Assembly (NCBI GenBank): GCA_036245525.1
Contig: BTPG01000003.1
Span: 190,074,838 to 190,138,837, forward strand
Length of the DNA: 64,000 nt
Reading direction: 5' to 3'
Origin: Semisulcospira habei
Taxonomy: Eukaryota > Mollusca > Gastropoda > Semisulcospiridae
Shown here piece after piece: positions 51,990-63,961 of this stretch. The notes beneath the pieces were generated by a model. It did no database searches and was not told the DNA's origin. It worked only from the letters and a program-made list of their open reading frames with translations. The translations under genes and the position numbers were made by a program. Position 1 is the stretch's first letter. Each line of letters begins with the position of its first letter.

Positions 51990-52249
51990 ATAAACGCTAG
52001 CATTTTATTTATTATTATTATTTTATTTTTATTTTTATTATTTTTTTTTTTGGGGGGGGGGGGGATTGGGGTGGGAGGTGGGGGTTGGGTGGTGGTGGTG
52101 GTGGGGGGTGGGAGGTAGAGGGGTGGGGGTGGTGAGGGCTCATTTGGATAGATTTCATCTCCCGCACCGCAAATGGATTGTGATGGCGTCCCAGGGAGCG
52201 AAAGATCCTCAGGCCATTGTCGGCTCTTGTTGGCCCGAGGACCTTTTTT

Positions 52250-52980
52250 ATACTCGGCTTACCACAACCTGCGTATTCTCTCAAAGTACAAACTGTAGAC
52301 CTGTTCTTGATCTTACTTTGCGTCTGAGATCCTGACAGCTAGCATGACAACTGGTTTTCGCTCTTAGACTGGGAGCGCAGAAGTTTCCAGCAGAAATGTG
52401 TAAGATTGAATTCCCCAGTGGTTTGCCCATCCAATTATCTTCAATTTTCATCCTTCTGCGTGCTCTTTTAAACTGAAAGGGGGTCTCAAAGGGGGCTATT
52501 TTAATCTAACTGTAATCTAACAGAAGTCATTTGTGTTAGCTTCGTGATGCCACCCGAGCAGATTTTTTTAAAGTCAGCTTGTTTGGGCTCCGTCTCTCCT
52601 ATTCCCTCCAATCATTGAAGATTGTTTATTTATTTTTTATTTTTTTTTTTTTTTAAAGGCGCACTACCGTTCAAAGATACACTTTTGTAACAGATGGTTA
52701 CGTAACGCTACACACAGGTCTAGTTATGGTTCATTTAGACACAGGACAATCCAGTTCAGCCACCGCCCTCTTGATATCAAGTAACCTGACAACGACTGCA
52801 CTCCGTTCTATAATTACAACTGTTATCAGTACGAGAAACAGCTAAAAATCGATTGACACGCTAACGGTTTCGCAGAATAACTAAGTGCGATTACGCATGT
52901 GTGCTTGCTGCATGTCCAAACTGCGTTATAGTTCATTAGGTGTGTCGATAAGGCATAAGGAACACAAACGGTGCTGAAAT
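52250..52980. other. spacer
   Basis: Low-complexity T-rich tract at 52626-52660. About 52665-52790 (AAAGATACACTTTTGTAACAG, AGGTCTAGTTATGG and GTAACCTG) is the inverted counterpart of 255-375 near the start of the window, so an unclassified dispersed repeat is present at both ends. Confidence 0.5.
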
Positions 52981-52984
52981 GTGT

Positions 52985-53352
52985 CTTCAGTTGCGAGGGC
53001 TCATGAGGATCTATGCCTCTTGATGACCTCACTTTGAATCTAGGGGTTTTGAGTGTTGAGTTAAAGAGGATTGCAGACAAACAGTCTGCGTTAGCTGGCA
53101 TTAACGGGTTACATTTATTTACCAAAAGACATTTTACAAGTTCGTTTGATGATCACATTGATGTTTAGATAATCGTACAGCGTTGAAAACATCCTTGCTG
53201 AGAATTCTCGTAGCTCTGCCTAGCAAGAGTTTCATTATTAACCGCTTTGCCTCAGTCCGAGAAAAGGTGAAGACAGCCCAAGTGCAAAGCGACATAGATC
53301 CGTATGAGCCCTCGCAGTTGCGGGAGCTTGTGAGGATGTATGCCTTTTGCTG
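52985..53352. repeat. two P2-type remnants
   Basis: A right half-hairpin at 52988-53023 (GGGCTCATGAGGATCTATGC) and a decayed full hairpin at 53286-53352 (AAGCGACATAGATCCG ... GAGGATGTATGCC), the latter followed by the GTATCCATGTTTATTTGATG flank. Confidence 0.65.
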
Positions 53353-53716
53353 AAATCACTTTGTATCCATGTTTATTTGATGCCTGGAATCTTTGACGTT
53401 GAAAGTGCAATGATTTCATAAACACGATCTGAAGGAGTTATAATCTGTTGGTTTTTTTTTTTTTTAAATCAGAAATGCTGAGATACAACGCACACAAGTG
53501 TTTTACAAAGTTGATTTCTCTGCACGAATACGTCAACACTCATTTTATATTCGATTCATTACAGCGGCTGACTATGCATTGTTCAATTAGTTTTTATTAA
53601 TAAAAGATCAAAACAAGATCTCTGATCTTGGAGAAGTTAAGAAATATTATGTATTTTAAGTTGTTCGCTCTGTTGGCGTAACATAGAAATATAGAGTGAT
53701 GAAAATAGAAAAATGA

Positions 53717-53931
53717 TTAACTCATTTAACCCCAAGGCGACATTTTCCCAAATTTTAGAGGTGTCACTTAACAAGTGTGTGTGCGTTCCAGGAGAGGGAT
53801 CGACCATGATAATTCAAGGATAGTGCCAGATTAGCTTGGCACCATCCGGTGCCGAGCTAATCTGGCATTAACCTTGAATTATCATGGTCGATCCATCTGC
53901 TGTTGTAGTGTGTCGAGGCTAAATGGGTTAA
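53717..53931. mobile_element. P1-family TTAA-bounded hairpin element
   Basis: TTAACTCATTTAACCCC to GGCTAAATGGGTTAA. Complete hairpin about 53801-53893 with CGGTGCC at the apex. Confidence 0.88.
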
Positions 53932-54470
53932 AAGAGTGGCATAGTCCGATTTATTTTTACAGCGCAATAGGCCATTTTCGTAGGTGTGTCCCATCATCCA
54001 ATTGAAACCGTACGCTTTTGGGATGGACATACCCTTGAAAGGTTAATCAGCTTTGCACGTCTTGCGGCGAGTGAATCTTCAGCGCTGATTGGACATTGCG
54101 CAAGGTGTAACCATGAACTAACGTTGCGTAACCTCACAACGACGGGCTGTAAAATGCCATATTTGCACTAGCTTGTTCCGTGTTGGGAAAATCAGCATAC
54201 TTTTCTACATTTGTCTCCAGTACACTTCGCACCAAATCAGCATACTTCTAGCCAGAATAAATTGCTCGCAACTTGAAAGAAAGAAAAAGAAGTGCGAATA
54301 AGGGAGAATCAGATGGAGGGATAAAGTGATAGAGAAGATCACTGAGCCTGGAGGGACGTGGCCAAAACAGTATTTGACTAAGCTCCGAATAACCTCCTCC
54401 TTCAGAGCAGGTCTGTCACGGACTGTCAAAAGAACTGCATTAAATCTCGTTCAACGAAAATCTGCTCCGA
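53932..54470. other. spacer
   Basis: No conserved gene recognised; the short ORF at 53986-54171 has no motif. Confidence 0.4.
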
Positions 54471-54471
54471 T

Positions 54472-54474
<3 letters not shown>

Positions 54475-54532
<58 letters not shown>

Positions 54533-54533
54533 A

Positions 54534-54603
<70 letters not shown>
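54475..54603. repeat. (CA)n microsatellite
   Basis: Three CA blocks separated by CCATCA and CGTACA. Confidence 0.95.
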
Positions 54604-54605
<2 letters not shown>

Positions 54606-54606
54606 G

Positions 54607-54711
54607 GCAAGAGGCATAGATTTTCTTTAGCCCCTGCAATTGCAAGCAAGAGGTATGGATTCTTATGAGCCCCTGCAGTTGCAGGGGCTCATGAGAATCT
54701 ATACCACTTGC
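54607..54711. repeat. one and a half P2 hairpins
   Basis: A left-arm fragment (54607-54645) then a near-perfect hairpin (54646-54711): GCAAGAGGTATGGATTC and GAATCTATACCACTTGC. GGTAT/ATACC replaces GGCAT/ATGCC in both arms, and GATTCTTATG pairs CATGAGAATC. Confidence 0.85.
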
Positions 54712-54810
54712 ACGTGGTCAACTCTAGTTCGGGGGTTTTAGACATATTTCGTTCAAGCTCGTTGTCAGAAAATATGCTCTGAAGAGGAAAAAAAGAAAAG
54801 AAAAGAAAAA

Positions 54811-54887
54811 CAGGCATATATCTTCATGAGTTCTTGAATCAGGCCAGGCTAGGATCAAGGATCATGAGGATCTATATTTCTTGCAGA
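54811..54887. repeat. degraded P2-type hairpin
   Basis: CAGGCATATATCTTCATGAG and GATCATGAGGATCTATATTT share paired TATAT changes; the apex is unrelated. Confidence 0.6.
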
Positions 54888-55474
54888 CTGACAAGGAGGT
54901 TCTAAAAAGAACTTCGTTAGAGCTCAATCGGTGACAATCTGCTGCCGTGCAAGAAGCTAACAGTGGTAAACAGATTTGGTTTGCGGAGAGCGAAATGAGG
55001 TAAAAAATAAAAATAAAAATTAAAAAAAAGAAGAGGATTTTAGGGGTCGGGAGGGGTATTCAAGTGAGAGAAAGTAGAAATAATAGGAAAATGACATAAA
55101 TTTACAATTGAAGCCGAAACCCACCAGCAGATAAAAGTGGATTCAAGATGCTGCTGCTGATGGTGAGAATGATGATGATGCTGAAGTTAGACTTCGGATG
55201 TAACAAATTTCAGGGGACTCATTTGGGCTGTGCAATTTACGAAAGTGAACTGCCGTTGTGACATGAAAAAGTCTTTTTATTATATCAGACTTGTCATATC
55301 CCACATTGTTATAAGCAGCGCCGGATCAATCAGTTTTCAAGGGGGGGGGGGGCTGCTCAACGACAATGTAAAAACTGTACAGTTGTAATTGTGATGGTAC
55401 AGTGGAAAGAGGAGGGGGAGGGGTTGCTGCAATAACATTATAGCACCCCCTCCTTCTCGGACCATGTTGTGGAC

Positions 55475-58400
55475 TTACTTACGCCTGTCACCCCTACCCG
55501 GGTATAGGCCGTCGACGAGAGACCTCCAGCAACTCCTGTCCTGTGCTTCTCCTTCGATTCTACTCCAGGTGGTTCCCAGTCTCTTGATGTCTGCTTGGAG
55601 GTCTCGCCGCCAGGAGTTTCTCGGCCTACCTCTTTTCCTCTTTCCCTGGGGGTTCCATGACAATGCCTGCCTAGTGATACTGGAAGCTGGCTTTCTCAGA
55701 CTGTGACCGATCCATCCCCATCTTCTTCGCCCAATTTCATTCTCTGCTGTTATCTGCTCTGTTCTCTCCCAGAGTCTGACGTTGCTGATCTTTTCTGGCC
55801 ATTGGATTTTCAAAATTCTTCTAAGGCAACTGTTCATGAAGGTCTGTACTCTGTTGACTGTGGTTTTTGTCAATCTCCAAGTCTCTGCTCCATATAAGAG
55901 AACTACTTTTACATTGGAGTTGAAAATCCGGACTTTGGTGTGTTGTGACAGCTCTCTGGAGCTCCACACTTTTTTCAACTGGAGAAAGGCTGCTCTGGCT
56001 TTACCGATTCGTGCTCTGACATCTGCATCAGTGCCGCCTTTTTTGTCTATGATGCTCCCGAGATAGGTGAAGGACTCCACCTCCTCCAACGGGGTGCCAG
56101 CAAGCAAGACTGGTTCTTCCCTGGTTGCGTTCAGCCTCATTGTCTTTGTTTTCTGTTTGTGAATGGTGAGGCCCACTTGGGACGAGATGTCAGCAAGCCT
56201 CGTGGTCTTGTCCTGCATTTGTTGATGAGTGTGGGACAGTAATGCCAAGTCGTCTGCAAAATCGAGGTCGTCAAGCTGTGTCCACAGTGTCCACTGTATT
56301 CCACTTCGTCTGTGCTCTGTGGTCATCTTCATGACCCAGTCTATGGCCAGTAGGAAGAGGAACGGAGACAGCAGACACCCCTGCCTGACACCAGTTCTGA
56401 CCTGGAGCTCCCTGGTGAACTGCCCTTCGTGGATCACGCGACATGTCATGCCATCGTAGCTGCTCTTGATCAGGCGGACGAGCTTTGTGGGTACACCGTA
56501 GTGTCGTAGGAGTTTCCACAGAGTCTCTCGGTCCACACTGTCAAATGCTTTCTCATAATCCACAAAGTTGACGTACAGCGGGGAGCTCCACTCCAGAGAC
56601 TGTTCCACGATGATGCGGAGAGTGGCGATCTGGTCTGTACATGATCGGTTCTTCCTGAATCCTGCTTGCTGGTCTCTCAGCTGGGGGTCAACGGAGCTCT
56701 TCATTCTCTCCAGGATGATCCTGTTGAAGACCTTTCCTGGTACTGACAGCAAGGTGATTCCTCTGTAGGTGGAACACTTGCTGAGGTCGCCTTTCTTGGG
56801 AAGCTTGATTAGGTACCCCTCCTTCCAGTCAGCCGGCATCACTTCCTCTTCCCAGATCTTTCCAAACAGTGGGTACAGCATCTCCACTGTTGTCTCTAGG
56901 TCTGCTTTCAGAGACTCCGCTGGGATGCCATCTGGGCCTGCTGCTTTGCCGTTCTTCAAGAATGCCACTGCTCTTCTGATCTCTTCCCGGCTGGGTCTGT
57001 CACAGCTGATGGGTAGGTCGGTCTCTGCCGGCTGGATGTCTGGGGGGTCGGGTGGGCTCGGTCTGTTCAGTAACTCTTCAAAATACTCGGCCCATCTGTC
57101 GAGTTGGTCTGCTCTGTCTGCAATAGGCTTGCCTTCTTTGTCTTTTACTGGTCTTTCTGTATGGCCATACTTGCCTGACAATCTTCTGGTAATGTCGTAG
57201 AGCTGTTTCATGTTGCCGCTGCCTGCTGCCTTTTCTGCCTCTGCTGCCAGGCTGTCTGTGTAGGCCCTCTTGTCTGCCCTGATACTACTCTTCACCTCGC
57301 GGTTGGCTTCCGAGTATTCCCCCTGTGCCCTTACTTTGGCTGCTCTTGTGCGACTGTTGTTGACAGCTGCTTTCTTCTGCTTCCTCACTTCTATCTTCTT
57401 CAAGGTCTGTGCCGACAGCCAGTCCTTGTGATGGTGTTTCCTGAACCCTACAGTGTCTTTGCAGGTTGAGTTCAGCGCCTCTCTAACTGCCTTCCACTGC
57501 TGCTCTGTGGTGACCGCCTCCTCTTCATTTACTAGCTCCTGCAGCGCTTGAAACCGGTTGGACAGCACCAGTTTAAACTCTTCTCTAACTCCAGTTTCTC
57601 TCAGGAGGCCTACATTATAGCGCTGTCTTCTTGTTGTCTCTGTGCGGCTTTTCTTTAGCTTGAGCTTCATTCTTAAGGTAAGCAGATGGTGGTCTGAGGC
57701 GACATCTGCTCCCCTCCTCACTCGAACATCTTGAAGGGATCTTCTAAATTTCTTGCTAATGCAGATATGGTCTATTTGGTTCTCTGTTGTATGGTCAGGT
57801 GAGACCCAAGTTGCTTTGTGTATTCTTCTGTGCGGGAAGATGCTGCCTCCAATGACAAGTCGGTTTAGAGCACAAAAGTCTACAAACCTCTCCCCGTTCT
57901 CACTCATCTCCGAGCCTAGTCCCTGTCTCCCCATCACCTCTTCGTATCCGGTGTTGTCCTCCCCTATTTTGGCATTAAAATCGCCCATGACGATGGTGAT
58001 GTCTCGCTCCGCACATTTGTCCAAGGCACTCTGGAGTCGGTCGTAGAACTCTTGTTTCTCTTCCTCGTCACTGTCATTAGTGGGCGCATAACACTGGATG
58101 ACATTCAGCTTGAGCTTTTTCTTGGTTCTAAAGGCTGCTGTGATAATTCTTGGCCCAAGAGGTTCCCAGCCCATCAGCGCGCTCTGTGCCACTGGCGACA
58201 GCATGAATGCTACACCTTCTGTATGGGGGGCATTCTCCTCTTCATGACCTGAATACAGAATCATCTCCCCACTTAACCTCCTTTTCTGGCCAGACTGCGT
58301 CCACCTGGCTTCACTGATACCTAGCAGGGAAAGGTTGTACTTTTGCATTTCCGCTGCTATCTGGGCGGCCTTGCCGCTCTGGTACATGGTCTTGACGTTC

Positions 58401-58489
58401 CATGTGCCCATGGTTGTATCCCTGGATAGAGAGAGGCGGCTCGGTCCTGTGGCTTCCGAAGACTTCCGGCTTTCACCACAGGACGTCAT
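55475..58489 (-). CDS. RTE-2 endonuclease/reverse transcriptase, intact, 1004 aa
   Basis: Retrotransposon protein expected to nick the target and copy its RNA in place. APE endonuclease, residues about 25-280: MGTWNVKTMY (N31), GISEARW (E60), IQCYAPTNDS, VMGDFNAKIG (D170, N172), ENQIDHICIS (D240) and ASDHHLL (D266, H267). Linker with basic helices at about 350-450. RT, about 500-800: GKAAGPDGIPAE, STYRGITLLSVPGKV, QQAGFRKNRSCTDQ, motif A NFVDYEKAFDSVD (catalytic D644 present), GVRQGCLLSPFLF and DFADDLALL (D746, D747). The C-terminus has LLYGAETW and GWIGHSLRK, ending LVDGLYPGRGDRRK. All catalytic residues I can check are present and the frame is open. The first ATG is used; M27 is an alternative. 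RTE group by layout; exact clade (RTE or RTE-X) not settled. Confidence 0.94.
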   Translation of the reverse strand: MTSCGESRKSSEATGPSRLSLSRDTTMGTWNVKTMYQSGKAAQIAAEMQKYNLSLLGISEARWTQSGQKRRLSGEMILYSGHEEENAPHTEGVAFMLSPVAQSALMGWEPLGPRIITAAFRTKKKLKLNVIQCYAPTNDSDEEEKQEFYDRLQSALDKCAERDITIVMGDFNAKIGEDNTGYEEVMGRQGLGSEMSENGERFVDFCALNRLVIGGSIFPHRRIHKATWVSPDHTTENQIDHICISKKFRRSLQDVRVRRGADVASDHHLLTLRMKLKLKKSRTETTRRQRYNVGLLRETGVREEFKLVLSNRFQALQELVNEEEAVTTEQQWKAVREALNSTCKDTVGFRKHHHKDWLSAQTLKKIEVRKQKKAAVNNSRTRAAKVRAQGEYSEANREVKSSIRADKRAYTDSLAAEAEKAAGSGNMKQLYDITRRLSGKYGHTERPVKDKEGKPIADRADQLDRWAEYFEELLNRPSPPDPPDIQPAETDLPISCDRPSREEIRRAVAFLKNGKAAGPDGIPAESLKADLETTVEMLYPLFGKIWEEEVMPADWKEGYLIKLPKKGDLSKCSTYRGITLLSVPGKVFNRIILERMKSSVDPQLRDQQAGFRKNRSCTDQIATLRIIVEQSLEWSSPLYVNFVDYEKAFDSVDRETLWKLLRHYGVPTKLVRLIKSSYDGMTCRVIHEGQFTRELQVRTGVRQGCLLSPFLFLLAIDWVMKMTTEHRRSGIQWTLWTQLDDLDFADDLALLSHTHQQMQDKTTRLADISSQVGLTIHKQKTKTMRLNATREEPVLLAGTPLEEVESFTYLGSIIDKKGGTDADVRARIGKARAAFLQLKKVWSSRELSQHTKVRIFNSNVKVVLLYGAETWRLTKTTVNRVQTFMNSCLRRILKIQWPEKISNVRLWERTEQITAENEIGRRRWGWIGHSLRKPASSITRQALSWNPQGKRKRGRPRNSWRRDLQADIKRLGTTWSRIEGEAQDRSCWRSLVDGLYPGRGDRRK

Positions 58490-58673
58490 AAGTCTTCTGG
58501 TAGAAGAACCTTCCTCCTCCAGGAATGGAATTACTGTTAGTCTTTTCGTCGGCGTTTTTGTAGCTATTTCCTTTTTTGCAGGGTGGGGAAGCTACCCCCA
58601 CACCCAACCCCCTTACTAGGAGGACCAGGGGTTTTCTGTCGGGGTCACCTTCCCTTAGACCATGTTGGTTCAC
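58473..58673 (-). CDS. possible upstream ORF of RTE-2, 66 aa
   Basis: Lies in the 5' leader of RTE-2 and overlaps the first 17 bases of the main ORF in another frame. Sequence is Gly/Lys-rich (KPLVLLVRGLGVGVASPPCK) without a known domain. Short, poorly defined ORF1s overlapping ORF2 have been reported in RTE elements, so it could be a vestigial ORF1 or a translation-control uORF; it may equally be chance. Confidence 0.3.
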   Translation of the reverse strand: MNQHGLREGDPDRKPLVLLVRGLGVGVASPPCKKGNSYKNADEKTNSNSIPGGGRFFYQKTYDVLW

Positions 58674-58884
58674 GGCACCTTATTTCATTCGGTGCACCCC
58701 TCTCACGCGGGACCCCCTATCCACCACCCAGGGGACGCGCCTCAACGCCGTATGGTCCCAGCGCGAGGATGTTGTGGACTGGCAGTGAATTATTATTATT
58801 ATTTTTTTTTTTAAGCCGAGGGCGGGGAAGGGGGGGGGGCTGTAGTACCAAAGCACCCCCCCCCCTGGATCCAGCCCTGATAAG

Positions 58885-59857
58885 CGTAGTCGATTGTGCT
58901 GTTCCATGTGTCATCGTCCTCCTCGTCATCATCATCATATTATTATACTGATCAACAAAAGAAACGTGATTTTTTTACCATAGCGCTTTTCTTCGTAAAT
59001 ATGCTTTAATCCGGGTTATTTTGATCTCATTTATTAGAAAATGTTATGAAGAGTGTGTTTTGTCGTGTGCAAATAGAATGTTTTAGTCTTAAAAATCGCA
59101 CATCGATGTCTTATGACGTCATCAGTGACACTACCATCACAGGACATTGAAAGTGAAATGGGAGCATCTGCAGAGGACACAGCTGAAAGCCAACTAATGT
59201 GCAGTGTCACTAGGGTCCGTGTGCATGAAAATCCGGCTTGTTTGTTCTTGACCTACTTTTCGTTTGTCAAAGTCACCTAAGTAATCAACATGCCTACAAA
59301 CATGAAAATCATAAAGTTCTTTATTTGTAGGTTAGGGACCATATTTATCTGATCAAATGGATATGGGTGACACAGTGACACGGTGTGTTCTTTATCTCTG
59401 TGTCAAGTCACTGGAGCATACAAAAAAGTTTGAAAGTAATTCACATTAAATCAAATACGATTTATTAAGAAAATGATGTGCACCTGAAGTTCTGGTTCTC
59501 TAATAATTTTTTTGAGTCAAATTTCGTTTGAGGCAGTCAATAACATCATAAGCAATCCGCACAACTTGCGTGTTAAAACACATCACAGGAAACTTGCTTC
59601 ACAGAGTGTATCCAGTTTTGATTATTTTCACCACTAATGAAACCCTGTGTCCTCCTAGGTAGCCATGGGCGATAACTCATCCAATTTTTGTGTGAAGGTA
59701 GCTCAGACAGTAGGCTGAACATCTAAAGTAAGCAACAAATAAAATGTTTTTGTTTTGCTGTCAGGGCGGCTCTTTGTTTGCGGGTACACTTCAGACACGT
59801 TTCGCGTTTTAAATGGAAGTCAGTATATTATAATTATTATCATCATGCTGATGCTGA

Positions 59858-59890
<33 letters not shown>

Positions 59891-60320
59891 TGATGAAAAT
59901 GATGATGATTATTATTATTAACTGCCAATACTCTTCAAAATCTATGTCTATTGCAAGTGGTAACCACTGTCTGAAAGATGTGAGAAAGTCCTTGAGTTAA
60001 CCCTTTTTCTAACGTACGCAGACTTCCAACGATCGTACGTACCTACTCACAAACGCAACCGGCACATACACAAACATCACTGACTCTTAGTCGGACGCAT
60101 TCGTGCAGCATAAACTCAAAACATTTTCTGTGGCCCAATACTAACTAAAGGAAAACTCTTCACAAAATACACAACTATCAGCACTAGCACGTCACACTCA
60201 CTTCCACACAATATTATGAAGGCCAGGCAAGGTCAACGGGTATAATCGTTCTGCAAAGTTCGCACTTCCTCCACGTCTAGGCGGACAGTTTTCGGCGACA
60301 AGCGCTCCTGATGCTGTCCC
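58885..60320. other. spacer with simple repeats
   Basis: No gene recognised. CATCATC-type units at 58925-58940 and a GAT/GATGAT tract at 59850-59910. The sequence TACTGATCAACAAAAGAAACG at 58946-58966 looks like the start of a dispersed element but I cannot name it. Confidence 0.4.
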
Positions 60321-60326
60321 ACGCTC

Positions 60327-60490
60327 CCCCTGCTGTGGATGTTCTCTCGACACGCTCCTCATGCGGAAGTCTCTGTTGACTTTGATGGCCCGACACCAAG
60401 TATCTCGCTCCCCCAGCTATGGAAGTCCTCTCGACACGTTCCTGCAGCGGCAGCCTCTGTTGGCTGATGAATCGGCACCAAGTCCCTCTC
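60327..60490 (-). repeat. two-unit tandem repeat, about 82 bp, possibly once coding
   Basis: 60327-60409 and 60410-60490 align (CTCTCGACACG-TCCT, CCTCTGTTG, GACACCAAGT/GGCACCAAGT). On the minus strand both translate in one frame as QQRLPxxERVERTSxAGGA. The shared frame hints at an ancient coding tandem repeat, but 82 bp is not a multiple of three unless indels compensate. Confidence 0.5.
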
Positions 60491-61230
60491 TCCTGAAAAG
60501 AACTCTTGAACAATAAAGTTCTAATGTCATAACACTTGCTTAACACACAAATTCTGGGTGATATGAGGTACATTACGTAACCTGACTGATACAACAGATA
60601 ACTCTACACGTTCATTCACATACTCGCGCTTCATAAAACATAATAGATTTGCAACACATTATAACTCAGTCTCTACAATGAACAAGACTATAACATGACG
60701 CACGCGCCACACACTGGTTCCTACATGGGAAAAGATTATACTTAACACACCCACGTACTACCTTCGTAAACAATCTAGTCATACCAAAACACATTACATT
60801 CCTTAGTTAACCATAACGGTAAATAGCTATACAGAAAAATCCCCGGTTATCTCAACAAGTTCTAAACCGGCCATAACTCAACGCTACGCAACCGAACTAA
60901 ATCTTACTAACGCATACTACATTTAACTCACTAGCTGTCGATAATACGTTAAAAAAAACCGTACCTGAAATCTCGGTATCCAAGATAGGTCCGTCCTCTA
61001 CGACAGAATAGCACGTACTAATTATTTTTTAGCTCTGTTAGGCTGAGCTCCGCCATTCAAACACTGTGCGAATCGCCGAATTCGTGAACGCACGGAACTC
61101 GTGAATACACGGAATATTTGTCACAAAAAAAAAAAAACACACAAAAAAGCAACAACAAACAAACAAGATGGGATGAACCATAACCTACAAAGTCCCTTCA
61201 AAATGAGAGCTGTCTTCGCTGTCAAGGAAC
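60490..61230. other. AT-rich spacer
   Basis: No conserved ORF, RNA gene or shared repeat recognised. Confidence 0.4.
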
Positions 61231-61373
61231 TCTATCTTTTGTGTCTGACTTGATTCTGATGTTGAAATATCTCTTTTTGAAAAAGCCTCGCAGATGTGCC
61301 AATGAGTCAGAGTGAACTCTATAAGGGGCGCGTCATTGGTTTGTCAAACGCCATTTGTCATGACGTTTTTTTT

Positions 61374-61500
61374 NNNNNNNNNNNNNNNNNNNNNNNNNNN
61401 NNNNNNNNNNNNNNNNNNNNNNNNNNNNNNNNNNNNNNNNNNNNNNNNNNNNNNNNNNNNNNNNNNNNNNNNNNNNNNNNNNNNNNNNNNNNNNNNNNNN
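61374..61500. other. assembly gap (N run)
   Basis: 127 unresolved positions inside D4, bordered by T runs on both sides. ORFs drawn across it are meaningless. Confidence 0.99.
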
Positions 61501-61827
61501 TTTACGTAATTTTATATTTAATGTGATATGAGTTTGATTTCGCTTCAAGACTTGGGAAAATGGTGACAAAACTAGAATTTCACGGTACAATTTCAGTCTT
61601 GCTATAATTTGTGTGAAATCAGGTTTACTTTACCTAGCTACATGCTATAATAAGTACACCTGCGTGCTCTTCTGAAAGCGCGTCGATGTGTGTGTATGCG
61701 TGTGCGTGCGTGCATGCGCGCTCTCCAAACATCTCCTCAAGAGGCATAGATGTTCATGCACCCTCCGGGCACATGAGGATCTATTGCTCTTGGAGATGCA
61801 CGCAAATGTGTGTGTGAGAGAGAGAGA

Positions 61828-63082
<1,255 letters not shown>

Positions 63083-63819
63083 GCGCGCGCTAGAGAGAAT
63101 AATTACGTCATATTTAGAGTAGTATGTCAATGTCTGCGTGGCGACTGAGTTGCCTCTTTAACTTCACCGCCACTGTCTGACTTTCTCTAGAAGTCAAGTT
63201 GTTTTTTTTTATTTTTTTTTTACTGTTTTAATTCTTTTCTGAAAATAATTAATTTTTACTAAAGAAGTTGAAGGCATACAAAGCTGGCTAACGAACTTAT
63301 CCAATGTCTTTATCCAAACTAGCTATACGTATATATCCAAAAATTCAAGTAAATATGACACAAATTACGGGCTCTAATCTGGGTCAACCGACTTACTATA
63401 AACGGTTGTTCATGTCTTAAATGATACATTCAATTACAATATGCTAGGAGGCTCTCTTAGCCACCCACTTAAGAAAGTATTTCACCAAGTTTCAAGCTTG
63501 TGTGTACAGAAATATAGGAGATTCTCTTGTTTACATACATACGCACACAGACATACATACGCACATACGGCGCTTCGCGCCAAATGTACGTTCAGCAGCG
63601 AGGTTAGCGTAACTAGACATGACGTAATTTTTATCTTGTTACTTCAATTGTGAGAGATTTAGGCCTGCCGGCCTTTGACATTATGGACATGCTATTAAAT
63701 TCGCCCCAGCGCGACCCGTCCTAAAAAGTCTCTTCTGTAAATAGAAGGGACTTAAAAACACTGACTCGACAGCACAGTGCAGAATCCCAGTGTGAACTTT
63801 ATACGTGGGCATAGAGCTT

Positions 63820-63961
63820 CATCACATGGATTGACCATGATAATTCAAGGGTAGTGTCAGATTACCTTGGCGCCTGAAGGCGCCAAGCTAATCTGGCACT
63901 ACTCTTGAATTATCATGGTCAAGCCATCTCCTGCGGTAGGGATCCAGGGCTAAAAGGGTTA
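63820..63961. mobile_element. P1-family hairpin, left flank eroded
   Basis: Hairpin about 63832-63922 complete (GTGTCAGATTACC on the left arm shows two unpaired changes). Right end GGGCTAAAAGGGTTAA; the left TTAA is not recognisable. Confidence 0.8.

Larger units (their letters stand above)
55475..58768 (-). mobile_element. RTE-2: complete RTE-like retrotransposon
   Basis: About 3.29 kb flanked by an 11-bp direct repeat ATGTTGTGGAC (55464-55474 and 58769-58779); the uninterrupted target is visible in H1 near 5333. On the minus strand it has a 5' UTR of about 280 bp, a short upstream ORF, one 1004-codon ORF, and the ORF's TAA as the last three bases of the element (GTAAGTAA). Family differs from RTE-1 (no close protein identity). 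Confidence 0.92.
55316..58879. mobile_element. hAT-like element H2, interrupted by RTE-2
   Basis: Same element as H1: CAGCGCCGGATCAATCAG on the left, CCAAAGCACCCC and GGATCCAGCCCTG on the right. Flanked by a 5-bp direct repeat ATAAG (55311-55315 and 58880-58884). Without the RTE and one copy of its 11-bp target repeat it would be about 260 bp. Confidence 0.8.

Noticed and set aside
56769..57200. 143-codon plus-strand ORF
   Set aside because: Antisense shadow of the RTE-2 coding sequence.
61296..61590. ORFs spanning the N run
   Set aside because: They cross unresolved sequence.
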